Part shown: piece by piece, positions 58,120 to 64,000 of the stretch
Layout: each line of letters opens with the position of its first letter
How positions within the stretch are numbered: position 1 is the stretch's first letter
Assembly: GCA_027919835.1 (NCBI GenBank)
Contig: JANVFP010000011.1
Location: forward strand, 806,001 to 870,000
DNA from: Lentinula raphanica
Lineage: Eukaryota; Basidiomycota; Agaricomycetes; Agaricales; Omphalotaceae
DNA: 64,000 nucleotides
Direction of reading: 5' to 3'
The notes under the pieces: generated by a model
The model's input: only the letters and a program-made list of their open reading frames with translations
Database searches by the model: none
Told to the model about the DNA's origin: nothing
Position numbers and translations under genes: made by a program

Positions 58120-59104
58120 ATGAACATAAGATTGGCCAGGGTGCGTGCTGCCCAATCCGAAGCTTCCGTTCAAAAACATGACATTGCACTGTATGCCTGT
58201 ATACTACTCACCACGATTTTGCTTCTCTTTATTTCTATCAACTGTTCCGACGCGATGATGTTCACTGTCTCTTTCATAGCCTGAAGATCTTGCTGGAATG
58301 CAAGGTATATCCACTTTTGTCTCCCTGAACGAGCAGGAGAACATTGAATCCACTTCCCCAATACCTCAGCTGGCAATCTCGTCAACTTGCCTGAAAACTA
58401 TGTGCGCAATCCTAAATCTTAGTAACCCGAGCTCAATTCACCCTCGTTGACTATCTCGCGTTTAGTTGATGAAATTCTGTAAATCCTCCATAACTTCCTG
58501 GACAATGGCTCAAAGAACGCTCACGCTTACACTCAGGGATGTATCATATCATGACATGGCCTCAGCTCTCCTTCGTGGCGGAAAACGACAAGGGCAATAT
58601 CGTAGGATACGTATTGGCAAAAATGTACGTCTCGTTCTTGTTCCTCATGCATATACCGCTTACACAAATCAACCATCTTTCCAGAGACGAAGAATCGGAA
58701 GAACAAGGAGGTGTTATCCATGGTCACGTCAACTCCATCTCCGTCTTGAGGTCATATCGACGTCTGGGGCTCGCAAAGAGACTGATGATGCTTTCTCGTG
58801 CGCAATACCTGATCCTTCGATTTCTCTCATCTGTCATTGCTGACTTCAGATATACAGAAGACGCGATGTACTCAGTTTACAAGGCAAAATACGTGTCTTT
58901 ACACGTTCGTAAATCGAATCTGGCCGCGATCGGATTGTACAGGGATACGTTGGGATTTGAGGTTGCGGAGATGGAGAAGAAATATTGTGCGTTATTGCAT
59001 TGAATATGTGTTCGTGCTTGCGTGCTGATGATTGGTTCTTTCTTAAAGATGGCGATGGTGAAGATGCATATGTGATGAAGCTCTATCTAAAAAACCAGTC
59101 ATAG
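58120..59104 (+). CDS. ARD1/NAA10: N-alpha-acetyltransferase catalytic subunit (NatA)
   Basis: Acetylates the alpha-amino group of nascent proteins after Met removal, together with NAA15 on the ribosome. Seven short exons splice to about 150-155 residues: MNIRLARPEDLAGMQAGNLV, NLPENY, then LMKFWMYHIMTWPQLSFVAE, NDKGNIVGYVLAKM, HGHVNSISVLRSYRRLGLAK (the acetyl-CoA loop RRLGLA), RLMMLSQDAMYSVYKAKYVS, LHVRKSNLAAIGLYRDTLGF and YYGDGEDAYVMKLYL. Every block matches the GNAT fold of NAA10, which validates the splicing, including an acceptor at ATATACAG|AAGACGC. It ends at 59104 with KNQS, without the long acidic tail of animal NAA10. The catalytic Tyr in YYGDGEDAY and the substrate-binding Glu in LPENY are intact. 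Confidence 0.93.
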
Positions 59105-59365
59105 TGTCCTTGTATTGACTACCTCGGTGGCTTTCAAACCGTTCACCCTCTCTGACTGTACTAAAACCTGTCTGCTTGCAATGGAATCATACTGCTCTGC
59201 TCGTCGCTCACTCCATCGCGATTTCCATACGGTCGAATAAGGATCACAGTTGAATGACATGCTCGAATTGCCACAGCAAGATCTATCGCCTGGCCTTCTT
59301 TCAGTCTCTTCCCCCGCGGCTCAATATCAGTATCCAATTCATAATGTTCCTGTGCAAGTGGGCTC

Positions 59366-60196
59366 CTACAGCTTTGTTGAACTAGGCTCCATTTTGATGT
59401 GCACCCCGGACGCTACTAGTCGATGGTGCGTCTCGCTCCAGATCTAACACGCATTGTAATATGCCGATGAGCTCTAGGCAGATGACCATCGAATGATGAT
59501 GACTGACGAACCTCTGTCCTCGCGGAAGCGACTCGTCTGCCTACAGCCATTGTCGTGTTCACTATTCGTAAAGTTTCTCCACTTCGTTCGGCATAAGCCA
59601 CTCGGGAAGGGTCTCATAGGGATGCGAGTACTTACACTGCAGCGGGGGCATGATAGACGATGCTCATTGATTGAGATACACTTGGAAGATGATCATTGGT
59701 GGGATTTGAGCGACCCATTGAATGCATAGTACTCACTCCCGGGCAGACACGCCTTGATCAATCTTCAAAGCCATGATGGATGCAGTTGAACAGCTGTTCC
59801 AACATAAATTGAGCAATCGAACTCGTGTCGATAGAGAATATCCAAGCGTACAGGTCTATGAGGAAGGCAGAGCAACCGCCATGTAAGGTTCCTCCTCCGT
59901 TCACCATATCTTCCACGTAAAGCGATGTCAGTCCAGTGTTTGAACAAGGGGCAATAAAATGATAAAGAACACAAATCACCTTCTTCCACAGTGACATTAT
60001 ACACCACCAAGCCCTCCTTCCGCTGAGGCTCAATGACATTGCTCTTGATTGACACTTGAGTCAGAACCAATTTTTTGATTATGGAGGCGGCAAAAATGTT
60101 CGGGCGGCCGTTGAGAAAGAGCTTTGGGACATCCTTGAGAACGGCCTTGACTTTGTCCGAGCCATTACCCGCGATGTCAATATTCGCATTGGACAT
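59366..60196 (-). CDS. Hotdog-fold acyl-CoA thioesterase, THEM2/ACOT13-like, copy 1
   Basis: About six exons, 170-175 residues. Start MSNANIDIAGNGSDKVKAVL. The core hotdog motif is EDMVNGGGTLHGGCSAFLID then LCSTAS, which fits the PaaI/THEM2 active-site helix (N and HGG). After SQSMSIVYHAPAA come GETLRIVNTTMAVGRRVASA, RTEIWSETHHRLVASGVHIK and the end PSSTKL. Family members hydrolyse long-chain acyl-CoA or aryl-CoA. The final tripeptide TKL is a weak PTS1-like sequence, so peroxisomal location is possible. The gene lies 237 bp downstream of its paralogue in the same orientation. The junctions around 59585-59640 are the least certain. Confidence 0.78.
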
Positions 60197-60433
60197 GAGC
60201 GTTAAAGAGAAGGTTACTAGTTACAGCAGTTACGGAAAACCTTGTCAGTGCGCGCTTTTTCGCTGGGGCAAATAATTGAAGAAAAGAAAAAGGTATTATG
60301 AGTTTGAAGTTCTTCCCGCTGTAAAGTAACCCGGGAACCGACGAAAGAGATGGTACAATAATCATATGCATTCCCCCCGTCAATCGAGCATTGAACTTGT
60401 GTTAGATATTGAACGGTGTATATACATAAGTAA

Positions 60434-61238
60434 CTACAGCTTGGAAATAATAGGAACGTCGGTGGTAGGTTTCCCCTTCTTTGGCTTTTGTGGTTTGACG
60501 GTGACATGTACTCCAGATACCACCAATCTATGATGTGTAACGCTCCAGATCTTGAGCGAATTTAGTGAGCACCAAATCGAGGATTCTGAGTGCCTGCATA
60601 CCTCGGTCCTCGCAGACTGTACAACTTCGCCAGCAGACGTACACGTATTGACAACTCGTATTTCTTCGCCGCTTTGAGATAGTTGTCAATTCAGTTCATA
60701 GGGATAGAGTTAGGATAGATGATAACACACAGGAGAGCTGGAGCGTGGAATACGACATGGATTGTTTCACTGAAGCCAAGACCAGGAAAGCCTGTAGTGT
60801 GTATTTGGAGAGCTATCGTGGCCAAGGAAGAACAGCTTTGGCCGATTGATATGGTTAGGTGGATGGCTCAGATATTTGACGAGCAAGAGCGCACAAGTCA
60901 ATCAAAAGAGCCGAGCATCCTCCATGAAGAGTTCCATGCCCGTTAACCATGTCTAGGAATCACTCTCAACGCAACTACGAAAGTGAGCATTGGCCCATAT
61001 GCGTACCTTGGGTAATATGAGTTTTGCACACAACCCTTGCCTCCAGGCTCAATGGTTCCACAGCATTCTGATGAATAGTAATTTCCGAAAGCCTCAGACC
61101 AGCTACAACTGAATCACCGAATGTCGTTTCGAGCTTGGGATTCAATCCCGTAGCCTTGAACAGTTTTCTGCGGTCAACGAGGAATGATTTGATCTTGTCA
61201 GAGGCATTGCCACCAATGTGTGAGATATCTTCGGACAT
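60434..61238 (-). CDS. Hotdog-fold acyl-CoA thioesterase, THEM2/ACOT13-like, copy 2 (SKL C-terminus)
   Basis: Paralogue of the preceding gene with matching introns, about 185-190 residues. Start MSEDISHIGGNASDKIKSFL. The active-site region is DMVNGHGTLHGGCSALLIDL then CSSLATIALQ. Further blocks are IHVVFHAPALL, GEEIRVVNTCTSAGEVVQSA, RTEIWSVTHHRLVVSGVHVT and a Lys-rich tail ending PIISKL, read directly from TCC AAG CTG TAG. SKL is the canonical PTS1 peroxisomal signal, and the Lys/Pro-rich residues before it are typical. A role in releasing CoA from products of peroxisomal fatty-acid or aromatic acid metabolism is a reasonable inference. Substrate preference is unknown. Confidence 0.82.
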
Positions 61239-62715
61239 GGAGGTAGTAGGGAACCCTGTTAGTCCAAAAATTGAACGAATATGTTCACGTCACGAGTGGC
61301 GTTACTCGGTATACTGCCTAGAGACTCGACATCGTGAAAGCTGAATTTGCTGAAGCTCGCATTAATCAGAGGCGTAGTTCCACTGGAATGGATGAATGTA
61401 ACTCACAGTTGATACATGATCCTAGTTCGCCTATCTTTTCGGCCGAGTACGATGTACTTCATCAATGGGATCGTAAACGGGAATCAGAAAAAAACCTGAA
61501 GCAATGTAGTTTGGCGAGAGTGAAGAGATATAGACGATGGAGAGACGCGAATGCCAACCAATCCAATAAAGGGAATGGAAATGGCTGAACCGTTCTTGTG
61601 GCATCTGCTTTTTGAAGTTTGGGTTCGACTCGTCTCGAGAGGAGCGCGTGGGCGTCTAGGGGCGTCTACTTTATTTACGGGCGCTTATTGGTTCTGGCAC
61701 GCCGCGCCGTTTAAACTTTACTGCCAGTCTGCCACCACTGGTTGGCATACAAGCCGACATGTAGTACTAGTTGAAACGGATCCTCTGGGCTCCAGTGTTG
61801 ACGCTCCTTCGCCTCCATTCTGTAACGGTCTGCGCTCTTGGAATACCTAATGCCTACTTTGCCTCGAGTTTTTCTAATTGCACCGTAGTAGGTCAAGCTT
61901 CGTTAGTCTGATTCTGTCCAGATTCTGAGATATTTCGTATGACAGGTACCGTCTTCTCAGGAGACACGCTGCAAGCTTGTCCGCAGCGGTCGCAATAGCC
62001 ATTATTGTTTCTCAATATACGGATACAAAGCAATATGACCTGCATATGTATACGCGCTCAAACCATACGCATACAAGGCTCCCATTGGTCTCAAGCACAC
62101 GTACGAATTCTTGCTTTTGGGGTTGGAAGGTTGGAATGATAAGAACTCGAGGTGCGTCCTAGACTAGTTTCTGGATTAACTTTCCAAGAATGTTCTTGAT
62201 CAAGAGGTGAACGGGTTAACGAAACTTTGGCTCGGAGGCTCTCAAATCTTCGATGGGTGCAACATCTGTTCAACAACCTCTCAGAAGATTCTTTGGAATT
62301 TCAAGAGAATATAAACACCAAAATATTTGGAGTCTCAGTTTACAATTTTGGTGAGAACGATCTCCCGAACGGTCGAGAGTATTGCTTATTTCCTGTACTA
62401 ACGCACTGACATATTTACACACAAGGAAAAAGCTTGTAAGTATGTGCTACTGACTCTCGATGGTGTGAATCAAAAGCTAACTTAGTGAGGAGAAATGTGG
62501 GAGCAAAGCTTGATCGGTGCGTTTCCATTTATCAGTTTGTCGAGAGCAATGATTATAAGACATAACATTAACGACCGTACATATTCTTTTGACCTTATAT
62601 TAGATCTTCACTCGACTCTCCTCTTCACTTTTACACCGTTGTTTGACCCAAGCATCTACTCTCCAACTGAGCAAGAATCTTTCATCCACACCTGCAGAGT
62701 ACATTTGTTGGCAGG
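61239..62715. other. Gene-free interval
   Basis: About 1.5 kb. Several ORFs of 60-100 codons on both strands (for example 61551-61850) have no features. The start is the promoter of thioesterase copy 2. I see no repeat or RNA gene. Confidence 0.45.
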
Positions 62716-63783
62716 ATGCCACTCGATAATGACGTTCTCACAGCCAGGTGCCAGTACCTGATGCAGGCAATCTCTTTCTGCCGTCTGAGGTAAAGCTATT
62801 CATTGCATTGGTTAGTCTTTGGCTGACTCCAAGCACGATGCTATGTATCAGTATCCAACGCGTGGATCAACAACTCAAAGACAATGCCAAAGCGGCAAGT
62901 GATGCCATCGCCAACCTGGCGATACACGCAAACGAGGCGATACACGCAAACGACCTACAGACGGCCCAGGATTTCATCCTTCGGGCAGTGCCTGTCAATT
63001 CGCCGGAGGATATGTGCGGTGACATCCAAATATCTGTAGCTCCCATTACCTCGAACAAGATCGACGAAGTCGCGTTTGAGGTGATGGGCGAGCTACTAAA
63101 TGACCTGTATACAGAGTTGCTTCCGGAATTGCATGATTTGATGTGCACTTGTGCTGGAGAGGATTTCCTTCAATGCGTTTCTAGTGCCGTGAGTCCGAGC
63201 AGTCATTCTTCTTGCCGCATGTACTTACTATGTTGACACAAAAATTTAGTCTGCAGTCGTGATCGGTGTCAGCGCTTACATTGTAAGTCTTGTGCCCGTT
63301 ACTGGCTTTCCTGGCAGGAAGCTTCAAAGTACTCACTCCAAACACCGTCAAGGGCTGCTGGCTGTATTCCAGGCATAAGAAATCCAAGCAGGCCGAATCT
63401 TTGAAGAACGCTATTAGACGATGTGCCGCTTTCCGACTATTTGCTCAGGCTACCCTCCACAGGTATGAAGTGTCTGCTGCTATAATAGTGAGTCTTCGGC
63501 GTCTCCTACATCTCTGTGTTTGATACACACTCAAATCATGGTGTAGAACAACATCAAACAATTGGCCAATCACTACAATTCTGAAACATTCAAGTCCCAC
63601 CTCGACGACCTCATCTCCGACTTCGAGGCAAATCAGGGGCACGACTTCAACCAGAAAGCATTCACAGAGCTTCGGGAGCAGGACAAGAATGCCCAGCCTT
63701 CCACCGACGCGTCCGAAGATCCCCAGACGTATGACGAATTGGTAGAGATATTTGAGGAGATGGCTAAGAAGGTCAAAAAGTAA
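62716..63783 (+). CDS. Uncharacterised fungal protein
   Basis: Six exons join in one frame into about 235 residues. Start MPLDNDVLTA, then RVDQQLKDNAKAASDAIANL with a duplicated hexapeptide AIHANEAIHAND, a mixed helical domain (FEVMGELLNDLYTELLPELH, CTCAGEDFLQCVSSA), a small hydrophobic stretch SAVVIGVSAYI, a basic stretch KHKKSKQAESLKNAIRRC, and an acidic helical C-terminus (LDDLISDFEANQGHDFNQKA; DELVEIFEEMAKKVKK). Consistent frames across introns at about 63190-63248, 63283-63316, 63333-63376 and 63490-63546 support a real gene. I recognise no domain. The alternation of amphipathic and charged helices suggests a helical bundle. Confidence 0.55.
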
Positions 63784-64000
63784 TTAAGCATCGTACAATG
63801 AGCCTTTGATTTTTTGCCTTCTCTTTGTTTTCTTAGTTGTATTCGATGGTGTGACGAAATCTGGATGGGGTAGTGCCAAGGGGGCAAGGGGTGACCTGTC
63901 TCTTTGTGCTCTTCGTTTCACTTGTAATTTTTTTTTGCTGACGTGCCCCGTTTGTTTTCCAGCAATGAATGTACAAAAAACCCTGTTTACAAATGCATAT

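Overview
The window is nuclear DNA from a filamentous basidiomycete, most likely a mushroom-forming Agaricomycete. The evidence is many multi-exon genes with 45-65 nt GT..AG introns, CTNA-type branch points, small intergenic gaps, and families expanded in that class: CorA-like membrane proteins, DUF2235 hydrolases, Agaricomycete-type 7TM proteins, F-box proteins, Cys-rich GPI-anchored proteins and a Prf1/Pcc1-type HMG-box factor. I see no tRNA, rRNA, CRISPR array, recognisable retroelement or transposase.

Layout. 1-9 kb holds a mucin-like transmembrane protein (5' end outside the window), a CFEM-like GPI-anchored protein, a CorA-family metal transporter and an ArsB/NhaD-type ion transporter. 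9-15 kb holds an orphan seven-helix membrane protein and an ACS-type MFS permease. 15-30 kb is a conserved housekeeping block: farnesyl diphosphate synthase (ERG20), an OCRL-type inositol polyphosphate 5-phosphatase with ASH and RhoGAP-like regions, a CYP40 cyclophilin, and a large ankyrin-RCC1-BTB protein of the IBTK type. 30-43 kb is looser: an F-box protein, mitochondrial Mg2+ channel MRS2, a nucleotidyltransferase-like orphan, a Zn2Cys6 factor and an HMG-box factor. 43-51 kb is gene-poor and holds two secreted or membrane-anchored lineage-specific proteins plus possible gene fragments. 51-64 kb contains two local tandem duplications (two DUF2235 hydrolases; two hotdog thioesterases with C-terminal peroxisomal tripeptides), a MARVEL-like tetraspan protein, the N-alpha-acetyltransferase NAA10/ARD1 and an uncharacterised gene at the right edge.

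There is no operon-like logic. The genes look like ordinary neighbours on a fungal chromosome and I do not see a complete new multi-gene system. The most interesting signals are a PTS1-bearing thioesterase pair, a nucleotidyltransferase-like protein that appears to lack the canonical acidic pair, an OCRL-type phosphatase whose RhoGAP arginine finger is replaced, a His/Asn-rich repeat mucin with endocytic NPF/DPF motifs in its tail, a short telomere-like tract beside a 16-bp palindrome upstream of ERG20, and hairpin elements sharing a GCGCCTAAA core. All gene models were spliced by eye, so exon boundaries are hypotheses unless stated to be supported by conserved family motifs.
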